Shown here one piece after another: positions 53,019 to 62,880 of a DNA stretch of 64,000 nt (its first letter is position 1; each line of letters begins with the position of its first letter). The translations under genes and the position numbers were made by a program. Below the pieces are notes generated by a model that was not told the origin of the DNA, made no database searches, and saw nothing but the letters and a program-made list of their open reading frames with translations. Source of the stretch: Acidobacteriota bacterium (GTDB taxonomy: Bacteria > Acidobacteriota > Vicinamibacteria > Vicinamibacterales > UBA2999); the NCBI GenBank assembly GCA_016192845.1, contig JACPTI010000010.1:62001-126000 (forward strand). Reading direction: 5' to 3'.

Positions 53019-53393
53019 TTACACCGTCTTCTTCTTCGCGATCGCGCCCTTGCGCGGGCCCTTCCGCGTCCGCGCGTTGGTGCGCGTCCGCTGGCCGCGC
53101 ACCGGCAGGTTGCGCCGGTGCCGAAGGCCGCGGTAGCAGCCGATCTCCATCAGCCGCTTGATGTTCATCGAGACCTCCTTGCGGAGGTCGCCCTCGACGC
53201 CGCTCACCTCTTCGATCACGCGGCTGATCTTCCGCACGTCCTCTTCCGACAGGTCCTTGACGCGTACGTCCGGGCTCACGCCCGCGGACGCGAGGATGTC
53301 GTTCGACCGCTTCCGGCCGATCCCGTAGATATACGTCAGCCCGATCTCGATCCGCTTGGTGCGCGGCAGATCGATGCCTGCGATGCGTGCCAT
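53019..53393 (-). CDS. rpsM: 30S ribosomal protein S13
   Basis: 124 residues, full length. N-terminal Ala-Arg-Ile-Ala-Gly-Ile-Asp-Leu-Pro and C-terminal basic tail [11 protein letters not shown] are typical. It contacts the P-site tRNA and bridges to the large subunit. First tightly spaced gene after rpmJ. Confidence 0.97.
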   Translation of the reverse strand: MARIAGIDLPRTKRIEIGLTYIYGIGRKRSNDILASAGVSPDVRVKDLSEEDVRKISRVIEEVSGVEGDLRKEVSMNIKRLMEIGCYRGLRHRRNLPVRGQRTRTNARTRKGPRKGAIAKKKTV

Positions 53394-53396
53394 CGG

Positions 53397-53510
53397 TTAT
53401 CCCTGCCTCTGCTTGTGCTTCGAGTTCGTGCAGATCACGCGCACGACCCCCCGCCGCCGCACGATCTTGCACTTGTCGCAAATCCGCTTCACCGACGCTC
53501 GTACTTTCAT
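53397..53510 (-). CDS. rpmJ: 50S ribosomal protein L36
   Basis: 37 residues starting Met-Lys-Val-Arg-Ala-Ser-Val-Lys. It has the zinc ribbon Cys-Asp-Lys-Cys, a third Cys and a C-terminal His (C+ form). Placed between infA and rpsM as in many bacteria. Confidence 0.96.
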   Translation of the reverse strand: MKVRASVKRICDKCKIVRRRGVVRVICTNSKHKQRQG

Positions 53511-53514
53511 ACGT

Positions 53515-53820
<306 letters not shown>

Positions 53821-53896
53821 TGGTGATTGTCGATTCGTGATTTGCGATTTCTCCATCGTCGTACCCGAAATCACAAATCACGAATCACAAATCACC
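53821..53896. repeat. Palindromic word repeat (AATCACAAATCACGA type) between map and infA
   Basis: Left arm ggtgattgtcgattcgtgat (from 53822) and following words. Right arm aaatcacaaatcacgaatca and following words to 53896. Nearly perfect complements of about 30 bases with a short centre. The infA start codon is immediately adjacent. Confidence 0.85.
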
Positions 53897-54695
53897 AATT
53901 GTTTTGAACCGCCGCGCCCATCAGCTCGCGCGCCCGCGCCGCGTCGTCCTCGAGCAACGTCAGGATCTCGCACCCCTCGGGCGTGACGACCACCGTGTGC
54001 TCGAAGTGGGCCGACAGGCTTCCGTCGCGCGTCACCGCGGTCCAGCCGTCGCCCAGCACCTTCACGCCCGCGCCACCGAGGTTCACCATCGGCTCGATCG
54101 CGAGCACCATCCCCTCGGCCAGCCGCGGCCCGCGACCGCCGGGGCCGTAGTTGGCGATCTGCGGCTCCTCGTGCAGCGCGGTCCCGATGCCGTGCCCGAC
54201 GAACTCCCGGACGACCGAAAAGCCGTGCGCCTCGACGTGGCGCTGTACGGCGGCGCCGATATCCGAGATCCGCGCGCCCGGCCGCACCGCCTCGATGCCG
54301 TGGAACAGCGCCTCCTCCGTGACGCGAAGGAGTCGCTCGGCTTCAGGGGATACGCGCCCGACGGGCACCGTCACCGCACAGTCGCCGTAGAAGCCGTCCA
54401 GCTTCGCCCCCATGTCGATCGAGAGGACGTCGCCGTCGGCCAGGCGGCGGTTCGACGGGATCCCGTGCACCACCTGCTCGTTGATCGACGCGCACACGGT
54501 GGCCGGGTACCCGTGATACCCCTTGAACGCCGGCACCGCGCCCGCCTCGCGGACGCGCGTCTCGGCCGACGTGTTGATCTCCCTGGTCGTCGCCCCGGGG
54601 ACCGCCATCCGCCGGATCTCGGCCAGAATCCGCGCGACGAGCTGATTGACCCGCCGCAGCTTCGCGATTTCGGCCTTCGATCGGCAGACGATCAT
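53892..54695 (-). CDS. map: Methionine aminopeptidase, type I
   Basis: 267 residues. Removes the initiator Met. Metal ligands are visible in Asp-Met-Gly-Ala, Gly-Asp-Cys-Ala-Val-Thr, Gly-His-Gly-Ile-Gly-Thr, Ile-Glu-Pro-Met and Phe-Glu-His-Thr. Start at the ATG eight bases after adk. Common position in the spc operon. Confidence 0.96.
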   Translation of the reverse strand: MIVCRSKAEIAKLRRVNQLVARILAEIRRMAVPGATTREINTSAETRVREAGAVPAFKGYHGYPATVCASINEQVVHGIPSNRRLADGDVLSIDMGAKLDGFYGDCAVTVPVGRVSPEAERLLRVTEEALFHGIEAVRPGARISDIGAAVQRHVEAHGFSVVREFVGHGIGTALHEEPQIANYGPGGRGPRLAEGMVLAIEPMVNLGGAGVKVLGDGWTAVTRDGSLSAHFEHTVVVTPEGCEILTLLEDDAARARELMGAAVQNNW

Positions 54696-54703
54696 CGGCC
54701 CGC

Positions 54704-55387
54704 CTACCTCTGCGCCCCCAGCGAGAAGCTGGCGCCCGCGCGCGCCGCGTCGGCGATCGTCGCCTCCAGCTCCTCGGCCACCCGGTCTGGCGGCTGCGCG
54801 CCGTTGACGGTCCGGAACGTCGGCCGCCCGCGGTAGTAATCGACGACCGGCTTCGTCTGTTCCGCGTACACGCGCAGCCGTTCCCGCACGACGCACTCGT
54901 TGTCGTCGGCGCGGTGGACGAGCGTGCCGCCGCAGCGCCGGCACACGCCGGCGGCCTCGTCGGTCGGCTCGGCGTTCATGCCGCAACTGGAACAGATGCG
55001 CCGCGCCGCCAGCCGCCGGACGAGCTCCTCCTCCGGCACCGCGATGTCGATGACGACGAGCGGACCTTTGCCGCGATCCTCCATAATCGCATCCAGCTCC
55101 CGCCCCTGGAAGACCGTCCGCGGAAATCCATCGAGCACGAATCCGGCGTCGGTGTCGGCGCGGCTCAGCCGCTCCCGGATGATGTTGATCATCGTCTGAT
55201 CGTCGACGAGCTCGCCTCGGTCCATCTCCTCCCTGGCTTTGAGCGCCAGCGGCAGCCCCCGCTTGACGGCGTCGCGGAGCATATCGCCCGTCGAAATCTT
55301 CGGAAGGCCGCGCTGCGCGGCGAGCCGCTCGGCCTGCGTACCTTTGCCGGCGCCCGGCGGGCCCAGCATGATGACGTTGAGCCCCAT
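54704..55387 (-). CDS. adk: Adenylate kinase with zinc-binding lid
   Basis: 227 residues. P-loop Gly-Pro-Pro-Gly-Ala-Gly-Lys-Gly-Thr (8-16). Lid contains two Cys pairs, Cys-Ser-Ser-Cys and Cys-Arg-Arg-Cys, the zinc lid typical of Gram-positives and many other phyla. Interconverts AMP, ADP and ATP. Three bases downstream of secY. Confidence 0.96.
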   Translation of the reverse strand: MGLNVIMLGPPGAGKGTQAERLAAQRGLPKISTGDMLRDAVKRGLPLALKAREEMDRGELVDDQTMINIIRERLSRADTDAGFVLDGFPRTVFQGRELDAIMEDRGKGPLVVIDIAVPEEELVRRLAARRICSSCGMNAEPTDEAAGVCRRCGGTLVHRADDNECVVRERLRVYAEQTKPVVDYYRGRPTFRTVNGAQPPDRVAEELEATIADAARAGASFSLGAQR

Positions 55388-55390
55388 CGG

Positions 55391-56779
55391 CTAGCCGCGG
55401 CGGCCGCGGATCCGCGTCTTCTTCATGAAGCCGTCGTAGTGCCGCATGATGAGCTGCGACTCCACCTGATTGACGGTGTCCATCGCCACGCCGACGACGA
55501 TGAGCAGCGACGTGCCTCCGAAGTAGAACGTGACGCCGGCGCCCTGCGTGAACCACGTGGGGAGCATCGCGTCGAGCTGCTCGCCGATGAACGGAATCGG
55601 CGCCACGCGGAAGCCGGTGAGCAGGAACTCCGGCAGGAGCGCTACGCACGCCAGATAGAGCGCGCCCACCAGCGTCAGCCGCGCCAGGATGGTGTCGATG
55701 TACTCCGCGGTCCGCTTGCCCGGCCGGATGCCCGGGATGAAGCCGCCGTACTTCCGCATGTTCTCGGCGACGTCATCGGGATTGAAGATGATCGCCGTGT
55801 AGAAATAGCAGAAGAAGATGATGCCGACAACGTACAGGAGGTTGTAGAGCGGCATGCCGTACGCCAGCTGGTCGGCAACCGCGCGCCCCCAGGTGCCGCT
55901 CTCGAACATCATCGCCACCGTCGCCGGGAACGCGAGGATGGACGAGGCGAAGATCACCGGGATGACGCCTCCGGTGTTGACCTTCAGCGGGATGTGCGTG
56001 CTCGCGCCGCCGTACTGCCGGCGTCCGACGACGCGCTTGGCGTACTGCACCGTGATCCGGCGATGGCCGCGCTCGACGAAGACGATCGCGGCGACGACCG
56101 CCACCATCATCACGCTCAGGAACACGATCCGCAGCAGGCTCATCTGCCCGGTCCGCATCTGGTCGACCGTGGTCAGCACGGCCGACGGCAGACCCACGAC
56201 GATGCCGGCGAAGATGATGAGCGACATGCCGTTGCCGACGCCGCGCTCGGTGATCTGCTCGCCCAGCCACATGACGAACATCGTGCCGGTCGTCATCGTG
56301 AGCACGCACATGAAGCGGAAGCCCCAGCCCGGGTCGAACACGAGCGGAAGGCCGCCGGCGATCTGCGTCTGGCGCTCGAGGAAGAACGCGATGCCGAGCG
56401 ACTGCACGATCGACAGCGCGAGCGTGAGGTAGCGCGTGTACTGGGTGATCTTGCGGCGCCCGAGCTCGCCCTCCTTCGAGAGCCGCTCGAGGGTCGGCCA
56501 GACGACCGTCAGCAGCTGCAGGATGATCGACGCGCTGATGTACGGCATGACGCCGAGCGCGAAGATCGTCATCTGCGACAGGTTGCCGCCGGAGAACATG
56601 TTGTACAGCCCGAACATCGTGTTCTGGGTCTGCTCGGCCAGGATCGCCAGCGCCTCGGTGTTGACCCCGGGCGTCGGGATCACGCCGCCGACGCGGTACA
56701 CGCCGAGCATCGCCAGCGTGAACAGCACGCGGTTGCGCAGGTCCGTGACGGCCCACAGGTTCTTGAGCGGGTTGTCCAT
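55391..56779 (-). CDS. secY: Protein translocase subunit SecY
   Basis: 462 residues with about ten transmembrane helices. Conserved Pro-Gly-Val-Asn near the N-terminus, Gly-Met-Ser-Leu-Ile-Ile-Phe-Ala-Gly-Ile-Val, and the cytosolic loop Arg-Arg-Ile-Thr-Val-Gln-Tyr-Ala-Lys-Arg. Forms the SecYEG channel for exported proteins, including the many exported products in this window. Confidence 0.97.
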   Translation of the reverse strand: MDNPLKNLWAVTDLRNRVLFTLAMLGVYRVGGVIPTPGVNTEALAILAEQTQNTMFGLYNMFSGGNLSQMTIFALGVMPYISASIILQLLTVVWPTLERLSKEGELGRRKITQYTRYLTLALSIVQSLGIAFFLERQTQIAGGLPLVFDPGWGFRFMCVLTMTTGTMFVMWLGEQITERGVGNGMSLIIFAGIVVGLPSAVLTTVDQMRTGQMSLLRIVFLSVMMVAVVAAIVFVERGHRRITVQYAKRVVGRRQYGGASTHIPLKVNTGGVIPVIFASSILAFPATVAMMFESGTWGRAVADQLAYGMPLYNLLYVVGIIFFCYFYTAIIFNPDDVAENMRKYGGFIPGIRPGKRTAEYIDTILARLTLVGALYLACVALLPEFLLTGFRVAPIPFIGEQLDAMLPTWFTQGAGVTFYFGGTSLLIVVGVAMDTVNQVESQLIMRHYDGFMKKTRIRGRRG

Positions 56780-56862
56780 CGTTCTATCCTGGCAGACCCG
56801 ACCACCTTCGCCAAGGCCACGGTCGTCCGCCGTAGCTTCAGCGGAAGCGGACGGTCCGCCCC

Positions 56863-57309
56863 TTACGTCAACACCTCGGCGGCGCCGCCGGCCGCGGCGA
56901 TCTTCTCCGCCGCCTTGCCGCTGAACTTGTGCGCGCGAACCGTCAGGTTCTTGGCAATGTCGCCGCGCGCCAGCACCTTGATCCGCTGATGCCGGCTGCG
57001 GACGAGCCCCTGCTCGCGCAGCAGCTCCGGCGTGATCACGGTCCCCGCGTCGAAGCGCTCGGCCAGCGTGTCGAGGTTCACGACGGCGTACTCCGTGCGG
57101 AACTCGTTGTGGAAGCCACGCTTCGGCACGCGCCGGTGCAGCGGCATCTGCCCGCCTTCGAAGCCGCGCTTGAACTTGAAGCCGGAGCGCGACTTCGCTC
57201 CCTTGTGGCCGCGGCCGGCCTGCGTCCCGATGCCCGATCCCGGGCCCCGCCCCACGCGCTTGCGCGGGAACTTCGACCGCTCGGCCGGTTTGAGATTGCT
57301 GAGATCCAT
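56863..57309 (-). CDS. rplO: 50S ribosomal protein L15
   Basis: 148 residues. N-terminal Gly/Lys/Arg-rich extension (Arg-Val-Gly-Arg-Gly-Pro-Gly-Ser-Gly) followed by Gly-Gln-Met-Pro-Leu-His-Arg-Arg-Val-Pro-Lys-Arg-Gly-Phe. An 83-base gap with a small hairpin (cgtccgccgtagctt with cagcggaagcggacg) separates it from secY. Confidence 0.97.
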   Translation of the reverse strand: MDLSNLKPAERSKFPRKRVGRGPGSGIGTQAGRGHKGAKSRSGFKFKRGFEGGQMPLHRRVPKRGFHNEFRTEYAVVNLDTLAERFDAGTVITPELLREQGLVRSRHQRIKVLARGDIAKNLTVRAHKFSGKAAEKIAAAGGAAEVLT

Positions 57310-57317
57310 CGTTAACT

Positions 57318-57416
57318 CCGGCTAACCACGAAGGTCACGAAGGTGGCGAAGATCACGAACCATATTTGGTTTTTCGTGTGCTTCGTGAATTTCGTGTTCT
57401 TCGTGGTTCTTACTCC
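57318..57416. repeat. Palindromic word repeat (CACGAAGG) between rpmD and rplO
   Basis: Left run ccacgaaggtcacgaaggtg and following words to 57359. Right run tcgtgtgcttcgtgaatttc and following words to 57413. Same word family as 61996-62094. Confidence 0.85.
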
Positions 57417-57616
57417 TCGACCGTCACCAGGTGCCGCACCTTGTGAATCATGCCGCGCGTCGCCGGCGTGTCCGGCAGCTCCACCGTGTGGCGGAGCCGG
57501 CGCAGCCCCATCCCCTCGACCGTCTTCGCCTGCGTCCGGTTGAAGCCGATCGTACTCCTGACCAGCGTCACCTTGAGACGCTTCGGCGTCTGTGTGGCAG
57601 CGGTTTTCTTCGCCAT
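57410..57616 (-). CDS. rpmD: 50S ribosomal protein L30
   Basis: 68 residues. Core Lys-Val-Thr-Leu-Val-Arg-Ser-Thr-Ile-Gly and Leu-Arg-Arg-Leu-Arg-His-Thr-Val are typical. It ends with Val-Thr-Val-Glu-Glu, a few residues longer than E. coli L30. Confidence 0.95.
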   Translation of the reverse strand: MAKKTAATQTPKRLKVTLVRSTIGFNRTQAKTVEGMGLRRLRHTVELPDTPATRGMIHKVRHLVTVEE

Positions 57617-57641
57617 CGTTCCGAGTTCCCGGTTCTGGGCG

Positions 57642-58160
57642 CTAGGCGCCCACGAGATCCGCTTCTTCCTTGCCGCGGAAGCGCGCCACCTGCGACGGGT
57701 CCTTCAGCGCCATCAGCCCGGCAAAGGTCGCGCGCACCACGTTGTGCGGGTTGGCCGACCCGAGCGATTTGGTCAGGACGTTCTGGATGCCGGCCGACTC
57801 CACCACCGCGCGCACCGCGCCCCCCGCGATGAGCCCCGTCCCCTCCGGCGCCGGCTTCAGCAGCACGCTGCCGGAGCCGAACCGGCCGACGACCTGGTGC
57901 GGGATCGTGGTCCCCTTGAGCGGCACGCGGATCAGGCTCTTCTTCGCGGCCTCGATTCCCTTCTTGATGGCCGACGGCACTTCCTTCGCCTTGCCGACCC
58001 CGAAGCCGACCACGCCGTGACCGTCGCCGACCACCACCAGGGCGCTGAAGCTCAGGTTCTTGCCGCCCTTGACCACTTTGGTGACACGGTTGATGGAGAC
58101 GACCGTGTCCTTGATTTCGAGCTGGGACGCGTCGATCTTCTCGCGCGTCCTGTTCATCAT
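57642..58160 (-). CDS. rpsE: 30S ribosomal protein S5
   Basis: 172 residues from the ATG at 58160; a GTG at 58166 and an ATG at 58157 are alternatives. dsRNA-binding core with [12 protein letters not shown] and C-terminal Leu-Ile-Ala-Gly-Gly-Ala-Val-Arg. Acts in decoding fidelity. Confidence 0.97.
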   Translation of the reverse strand: MMNRTREKIDASQLEIKDTVVSINRVTKVVKGGKNLSFSALVVVGDGHGVVGFGVGKAKEVPSAIKKGIEAAKKSLIRVPLKGTTIPHQVVGRFGSGSVLLKPAPEGTGLIAGGAVRAVVESAGIQNVLTKSLGSANPHNVVRATFAGLMALKDPSQVARFRGKEEADLVGA

Positions 58161-58167
58161 TCCCACG

Positions 58168-58542
58168 TCAGAACTCCAGACCGGCTTCGCGCGCCGCGTC
58201 GGCCACGGCCTTGACGCGCCCGTGATACAGGAACCCGTTACGGTCGAACACCACCCGCGTGATCCCCTTGTCGCGCAGCCGCCCGGCGATCGTCTTGCCG
58301 ACGACCTGCGCGCCGGCCACGTTGCCGCCGTTCGCCTGTGTGCCGAGCGTCCCCTTGAGGGCCGGCTCGACGCTCGACGCCGACGCAATCGTCCGGCCGG
58401 TCATGTCGTCGACGACCTGCACGTAGATGTGCGCGAGGCTGCGGTATACCGTCAGCCGCGGCCGCGCCTCCGTGCCCCGCACGCGCTTGCGGATCCGGTA
58501 CTTGATCCGGGTGCGGCGATCTTCCTTCGTCTTGATCTTCAT
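58168..58542 (-). CDS. rplR: 50S ribosomal protein L18
   Basis: 124 residues, binds 5S rRNA. Typical Arg-Leu-Thr-Val-Tyr-Arg-Ser and [13 protein letters not shown]. Seven bases separate it from rpsE. Confidence 0.97.
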   Translation of the reverse strand: MKIKTKEDRRTRIKYRIRKRVRGTEARPRLTVYRSLAHIYVQVVDDMTGRTIASASSVEPALKGTLGTQANGGNVAGAQVVGKTIAGRLRDKGITRVVFDRNGFLYHGRVKAVADAAREAGLEF

Positions 58543-58559
58543 CGTCGATCCCTGTCGGC

Positions 58560-58617
58560 TTCAGGCTCTGGGCTTTGGGCGTTGGCCAAAGCCTAAAGTC
58601 CAACGCCCAACGCCTAC
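58560..58617. repeat. Palindromic word repeat (GGGCTTTGGGC type) between rplF and rplR
   Basis: tctgggctttgggcgttggc on the left faces gccaaagcctaaagtccaac and gcccaacgcc on the right. The related word is used at 59168-59230, the next gap upstream. Confidence 0.75.
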
Positions 58618-59150
58618 GCTCCGGTCTTCCCGACCTTCTTCTTGAGCACCTCACCCGTGTAGCGGACCCCCTTCTGCTTGTACGGGTCCGGCTTGCGCAT
58701 CCGGCGGATCACGGCGGCCACCTGCCCCACGAGCTGGCGGTCCGCGCCGGTCACCGTGATGTGCGTCTGCTTCTCGATCGCAATGTCGATCCCATTGGGG
58801 ATGTCAAAGACAATCGGGTGCGAGTAGCCGAGCGCGAAGTGCACCTGCTTCCCCTTCAGCTCCGCGCGGTAGCCGATGCCGACGATGTCCAGCTCCTTCT
58901 TGAAGCCCTCGGTCACGCCGGTCACCGCGTTGGCCACGAGGCTGCGCGCCAGCCCGTGGAACTTCCGCAGCCCATCGTCCTCGCGCTGCCGCTTTGCCAC
59001 GAGGCTGCCATTCTCCTGCGCGAAGAGGATGCCGGGCGGCAGCGCCTGCCGGAGCTTCCCCTTCGGGCCCTGCACCTCGACCGCGCCGGGCGCAATCTTC
59101 ACGGTGACGCCCTTCGGAATCGGGATCGGCTTGTTACCAATTCGAGACAT
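58614..59150 (-). CDS. rplF: 50S ribosomal protein L6
   Basis: 178 residues from the ATG at 59150. Two L6 domains; C-terminal [11 protein letters not shown] is the family signature. An upstream extension of the frame is repeat-derived. Confidence 0.97.
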   Translation of the reverse strand: MSRIGNKPIPIPKGVTVKIAPGAVEVQGPKGKLRQALPPGILFAQENGSLVAKRQREDDGLRKFHGLARSLVANAVTGVTEGFKKELDIVGIGYRAELKGKQVHFALGYSHPIVFDIPNGIDIAIEKQTHITVTGADRQLVGQVAAVIRRMRKPDPYKQKGVRYTGEVLKKKVGKTGA

Positions 59151-59167
59151 AGCAAACAACCCAGTCG

Positions 59168-59230
59168 GCATGGGGCTTTGGACTTTGGGCTCTGGAGTGC
59201 CCAAAGCCCATGGCCCAAGGCCTGAAGCCC
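59168..59230. repeat. Palindromic word repeat (GGGCTTTGGAC type) between rpsH and rplF
   Basis: ggctttggactttgggctct on the left and gcccaaagcccatggcccaa with ggcctgaagcc on the right are complementary. Same family as 58560-58617. Confidence 0.75.
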
Positions 59231-59643
59231 TACCACACGTTACAGAGAACCTCGCCGCCGACGCCGGCCTTGCGGGCGGCGCGGCCGCTCATCACCCCGC
59301 GCGAAGTCGTCAGGATGCTCGTGCCGAGCCCCCCGAGCACGGTCGGCACGTCCTGGACGCCCAGGTAGACGCGGCGGCCGGGGCGGCTGATGCGTTCGAT
59401 GCCGCTGATGACCCGTTCACCCTTCGGGCCGTACTTCAGGAAGACGCGGATGATCTGCCGCGGCTGCCGTCCGGCCTTCTGCGGCGGCTCCTCGATCACG
59501 CTGAATCCCTGGATGTATCCCTCGTCCTGGAGGATGCGCGCGATCTCCGCCTTCAGCTTGCTTGCCGGCATATCCACACGCGTGTGCTTGGCGGCCACGG
59601 CGTTGCGGATGCGCGTCAGCATGTCGGAAATGGGATCGTTCAT
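59230..59643 (-). CDS. rpsH: 30S ribosomal protein S8
   Basis: 137 residues from the ATG at 59643. Conserved Asp-Met-Leu-Thr-Arg-Ile-Arg-Asn-Ala and C-terminal Ser-Thr-like Thr-Thr-Ser-Arg-Gly-Val-Met-Ser. Its stop lies at the edge of the word repeat. Confidence 0.97.
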   Translation of the reverse strand: MNDPISDMLTRIRNAVAAKHTRVDMPASKLKAEIARILQDEGYIQGFSVIEEPPQKAGRQPRQIIRVFLKYGPKGERVISGIERISRPGRRVYLGVQDVPTVLGGLGTSILTTSRGVMSGRAARKAGVGGEVLCNVW

Positions 59644-59654
59644 AGCTCCTGTCC

Positions 59655-59840
59655 TTACCACGAGCTCTTGATGACGCCGGTAACATCGCCTTCGAGCGCC
59701 AGCCGGCGGAAGCAGAGCCGGCACATCGAGAACTTGCGCAGGAAGCCGCGCGGCCGGCCGCACAGCTTGCAGCGGTTGCGCAGCCGGATGCGGTACTTCG
59801 GCGGCTTGAGCTCTTTCGCCATCTTTGCAGTCGTTGCCAT
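59655..59840 (-). CDS. rpsN: 30S ribosomal protein S14, zinc type
   Basis: 61 residues, the short type Z form, with Cys-Lys-Leu-Cys and Cys-Arg-Leu-Cys zinc ligands (about 24-27 and 40-43). Ends in the conserved Lys-Ser-Ser-Trp. Confidence 0.96.
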   Translation of the reverse strand: MATTAKMAKELKPPKYRIRLRNRCKLCGRPRGFLRKFSMCRLCFRRLALEGDVTGVIKSSW

Positions 59841-59867
59841 TCTGTTGATCCTTGTTCCTAACTCCTG

Positions 59868-60410
59868 CTAGTTCGCCCGAAACGGCATCCCCATCAGCTG
59901 AAGAAGCTTCCGCGCCTCCTCGTCCGTCTTCGCGGTGGTGACCACCGACACGTTCATGCCGCGCGCCTTGTCGACCTTCATGTAGTCGATTTCCGGGAAG
60001 ATCAGCTGGTCGCGCAGCCCCAGCGTGTAGTTGCCGCGGCCGTCGAACCCCTTCGGCGACACGCCACGGAAGTCGCGCACGCGCGGCAGCGCGATGCTGA
60101 TCAGCCGATCGAGGAACTCGTACATCCGCTTGCCCCGGAGCGTGACCATCGCGCCGACCGGCATTCCCTGGCGCAGCTTGAACTGCGCGATCGACTTGCT
60201 GGCGCGGCGCACGACCGCCTTCTGGCCCGTGACGCGCCCGAGCTCGTCGGCGCCGGTTTCGGCGACCTTCGCGTTCTGCGTCGCCTCGCCGAGTCCCATG
60301 TTGACGACGATCTTCTCGATCTTCGGGATCGCCATCACGTTCTTGTAGCCGAACTCCTTCCTGAGCGCCGGCGTGACTTCCTTCTGGTACCGGTCCTTCA
60401 GGCGGCTCAT
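59868..60410 (-). CDS. rplE: 50S ribosomal protein L5
   Basis: 180 residues, from the ATG overlapping the rplX stop. Conserved [10 protein letters not shown] and Phe-Pro-Glu-Ile-Asp-Tyr. Binds 5S rRNA with L18. Confidence 0.97.
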   Translation of the reverse strand: MSRLKDRYQKEVTPALRKEFGYKNVMAIPKIEKIVVNMGLGEATQNAKVAETGADELGRVTGQKAVVRRASKSIAQFKLRQGMPVGAMVTLRGKRMYEFLDRLISIALPRVRDFRGVSPKGFDGRGNYTLGLRDQLIFPEIDYMKVDKARGMNVSVVTTAKTDEEARKLLQLMGMPFRAN

Positions 60411-60739
60411 TTGTCGACCACTCCCTCGCACTTGCGGCAGATCCGGACCTTCCGCCCGTCGTTCAGGATCCGGCGCCCCACGCGGGTCATCTGGCCGCAC
60501 TCGGGGCACACGAGCTGCACGTTGCTGGCGTGGAGCGCCGCTTCGCGCTCGACGATCCCGCCCTTGATGTTGCGCTGCGGGTTGGGCCGCGTGTGCCGCT
60601 TGACGATGTTCACGCCCTCGACGATGAGGCGGTTCTTCTCCGGCAGCACCCGCAGCACGCGCCCCCGCTTGCCGTGATCCTTGCCCACCGTGACGATCAC
60701 GGTGTCGTTCTTCCGAACCGGGGTCTGCAGTCTCGACAT
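60407..60739 (-). CDS. rplX: 50S ribosomal protein L24
   Basis: 110 residues. KOW motif [10 protein letters not shown]. It carries two Cys pairs (Cys-Pro-Glu-Cys, Cys-Arg-Lys-Cys) in the C-terminal part, a zinc-ribbon seen in many bacteria. Confidence 0.97.
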   Translation of the reverse strand: MSRLQTPVRKNDTVIVTVGKDHGKRGRVLRVLPEKNRLIVEGVNIVKRHTRPNPQRNIKGGIVEREAALHASNVQLVCPECGQMTRVGRRILNDGRKVRICRKCEGVVDK

Positions 60740-60742
60740 CGC

Positions 60743-61111
60743 CTACAGCACCTCCGGCGCGAGCGAGATGATCTTCATGAAGCGGCGCTCGCGCAGCTCG
60801 CGGGCCACAGGCCCGAACACACGGGTGCCGATCGGCTCGTGCTGGTCGTTGATGAGCACCGCCGCGTTGCGGTCGAAGCGGATGTAGCTGCCGTCGCGCC
60901 GCCGGTGCTCCTTGACCGTCCGCACGATGACCGCCTTGACCACCTGCCCCTTCTTGATCGTCCCGTCGGGCGCGGCTTCCTTGACCGACGCCGTCACGAT
61001 GTCGCCGAGCCGCGCGTAGCGTCCCGCGGAGCCGCCGATCGGGTTGATGACGGCAATCTTCCGGGCGCCCGAGTTGTCGGCCACGTCGAGAATAGACCGC
61101 ATCTGAATCAT
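60743..61111 (-). CDS. rplN: 50S ribosomal protein L14
   Basis: 122 residues, full length, starting Met-Ile-Gln-Met-Arg-Ser with Asp-Asn-Ser-Gly-Ala-Arg. Contains Gly-Ser-Ala-Gly-Arg-Tyr-Ala and ends Pro-Glu-Val-Leu, all standard. Confidence 0.97.
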   Translation of the reverse strand: MIQMRSILDVADNSGARKIAVINPIGGSAGRYARLGDIVTASVKEAAPDGTIKKGQVVKAVIVRTVKEHRRRDGSYIRFDRNAAVLINDQHEPIGTRVFGPVARELRERRFMKIISLAPEVL

Positions 61112-61114
61112 GGC

Positions 61115-61369
61115 CTAGATCTCCTGTGCCCTGGCGACCACGCGCGTCACGACCCAGCGCTTGCGCCGGCTGAGCGGCCGCGACTCGGCGATGACGACCG
61201 TGTCGCCGATCTTCGCCTCGTTGTGCTCGTTGTGCGCCATGAACGTCGAGGTCTTGCGCTGGCTCTTCCCGTACAGGGGATGACGCACCTGCCGCTCGAC
61301 GGCGACGACCACCGTTTTCTCCATCGTGTCGCTGACCACGGTGCCGGTCAGCTGTGATTTGACGCTCAT
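61115..61369 (-). CDS. rpsQ: 30S ribosomal protein S17
   Basis: 84 residues, OB fold. [12 protein letters not shown] and Cys-free core [11 protein letters not shown] are typical. Its start overlaps the rpmC stop by four bases. Confidence 0.97.
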   Translation of the reverse strand: MSVKSQLTGTVVSDTMEKTVVVAVERQVRHPLYGKSQRKTSTFMAHNEHNEAKIGDTVVIAESRPLSRRKRWVVTRVVARAQEI

Positions 61370-61563
61370 GCCGTCTGCCGTTCCTTCTCCTGCAGAATCG
61401 TCTTCATGCGCGCCAGGTCGCGGCGGACCTGCCGCACCTTGGTCGGCGCCTCCAGCGTGCCCATCGCCTTCTGGATGCGCAGCCGGAACAGCTGGTCGTC
61501 CAGGTCCCTGACGCGGGCGCGCAGGTCGTCGACCGTCAGCTCGCGAATCTCGGCGGGCTTCAC
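61366..61563 (-). CDS. rpmC: 50S ribosomal protein L29
   Basis: 65 residues from the GTG at 61563 that overlaps the rplP stop (GTGA). Helical hairpin with Glu-Ile-Arg-Glu-Leu and Leu-Phe-Arg-Leu-Arg-Ile-Gln. Lies at the polypeptide exit tunnel. Confidence 0.95.
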   Translation of the reverse strand: MKPAEIRELTVDDLRARVRDLDDQLFRLRIQKAMGTLEAPTKVRQVRRDLARMKTILQEKERQTA

Positions 61564-61985
61564 GACATCGTCTCCTGCGCGAAGCGCGTGGCGAACTTCG
61601 TCTTGATCGGCAGCTTGGCCGCCGCGCGCGACATCGCCTGGCGCGCCTCCGCCTCGGTGACGCCTTCCATCTCGAACATGATGCGCCCCGGCCGGATCAC
61701 GCAGACCCACTGCTCGGGCGCCCCCTTCCCCTTGCCCATGCGCGTTTCCTGCGGCTTCTTCGTGATCGGCTTGTCGGGAAAGACGCGCACCCAGATCTTG
61801 CCGCCGCGCTTGATGAAGCGCGTCATCGCCACGCGCGCCGCCTCGATCTGGCGGTCGGTCAGCCAGCACGGCTCCATCGCCTTCAGGCCGTAGTCGCCGA
61901 ACGACACGTCCGCCCCGCGCCACGCCTTGCCGGTCATCCGCCCGCGCTGCTGCTTCCGGTACTTGACCTTCTTGGGCATCAACAT
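61560..61985 (-). CDS. rplP: 50S ribosomal protein L16
   Basis: 141 residues beginning [11 protein letters not shown], the conserved start. Arg-Met-Gly-Lys-Gly-Lys-Gly surrounds the peptidyl-transferase-proximal loop. Overlaps rpmC. Confidence 0.97.
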   Translation of the reverse strand: MLMPKKVKYRKQQRGRMTGKAWRGADVSFGDYGLKAMEPCWLTDRQIEAARVAMTRFIKRGGKIWVRVFPDKPITKKPQETRMGKGKGAPEQWVCVIRPGRIMFEMEGVTEAEARQAMSRAAAKLPIKTKFATRFAQETMS

Positions 61986-61995
61986 CGTTCGCTAC

Positions 61996-62094
61996 CCTCT
62001 AACCACGAAGTTCACGAAGGTCTCGAAGGTCACGAAGAGCTTTTCTAGATTTCGTGTCCTTCGTGAATTTCGTGGTCTTCGTGGTTCAATCTGT
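61996..62094. repeat. Palindromic word repeat (CACGAAGG) between rpsC and rplP
   Basis: Left run ccacgaagttcacgaaggtc and following words to 62040. Right run tcgtgtccttcgtgaatttc and following words to 62088. Same family as 57318-57416, with the same right-arm order. Confidence 0.85.
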
Positions 62095-62783
62095 CAGGCC
62101 CGCGCGGCGGCGCGGCGCGGCGCCCGGTCGCGATATTCCTCGTCGCGCCCGGCGCGCGGCACCAGCCGCTCGCCCTTGTAGAGCCACACCTTCACGCCGA
62201 TCTGGCCGTACGTCGTGTTGGCCTCGGCGAAGCCGTAGTCGATGTCGGCGCGCAGCGTCTGGAGCGGCAGCTGCCCGTGCAGGTACCACTCGGAGCGCGC
62301 GATCTCGGCGCCGTTCAGCCGGCCCGAGACGCGCACCTTGATGCCGCGCGCGCCGAAGCGCAGCGCCGACTCCACCGCCTTGCGCATCGCGCGGCGGAAC
62401 GCCACGCGCTTCTCGAGCTGCATGGCGACCGACTCGGCGATGAGCTGCGCCTCGAGCTCCGGCTTCTGGATCTCCTGAATGTTGATGAAGACCTCGCGGC
62501 TGGTCCGCTTTTGGATCTCTTGCTTCAGCTTGTCGACCTCGGTCCCCTTCCGGCCGATGATGATGCCGGGCCGGGACGTGTAGATGTCGATCTTCAGCTT
62601 GTTGGCCGCGCGCTCGGTCTCGATCCGCGACACGCCCGCGTGCGAGAAGCGCTTCTTGAGGTCCTGCCGGAGCGCGAGGTCCTCGTGCAGCAGCTTCGCG
62701 TAGTCGCGGTCGGAGTACCAGCGCGACCGCCAGGTCTTGTTGAAACCGAGCCGGAATCCGTACGGGTGAACCTTCTGGCCCAC
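62094..62783 (-). CDS. rpsC: 30S ribosomal protein S3
   Basis: 229 residues. KH domain Pro-Gly-Ile-Ile-Ile-Gly-Arg-Lys-Gly (about 65-73) and C-terminal Asp-Tyr-Gly-Phe-Ala-Glu-Ala. Helps mRNA entry and helicase action. Basic Ala/Arg tail. Confidence 0.97.
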   Translation of the reverse strand: MGQKVHPYGFRLGFNKTWRSRWYSDRDYAKLLHEDLALRQDLKKRFSHAGVSRIETERAANKLKIDIYTSRPGIIIGRKGTEVDKLKQEIQKRTSREVFINIQEIQKPELEAQLIAESVAMQLEKRVAFRRAMRKAVESALRFGARGIKVRVSGRLNGAEIARSEWYLHGQLPLQTLRADIDYGFAEANTTYGQIGVKVWLYKGERLVPRAGRDEEYRDRAPRRAAARA

Positions 62784-62801
62784 AATCTGCCTCTTTCAAG
62801 T

Positions 62802-62880
62802 TCGCAGTAGGCCGTAGGCAGTTCACAGTGAAACTGCCCGCTTCCTACTGCCGATCGCCTACTGCCTACTGCCTACTGCG
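62802..62880. repeat. Palindromic word repeat (GTAGGCA) between rplV and rpsC
   Basis: gcagtaggccgtaggcagtt on the left and ctactgcctactgcctactg with neighbours on the right. One left word carries a change (gtaggccgt). Confidence 0.8.

Noticed and set aside
54914..56989. A 691-residue plus-strand frame opposite adk and secY
   Set aside because: Composition is Arg/Asp/His-rich and low in hydrophobic residues, and it overlaps two certain genes. It is an antisense shadow.
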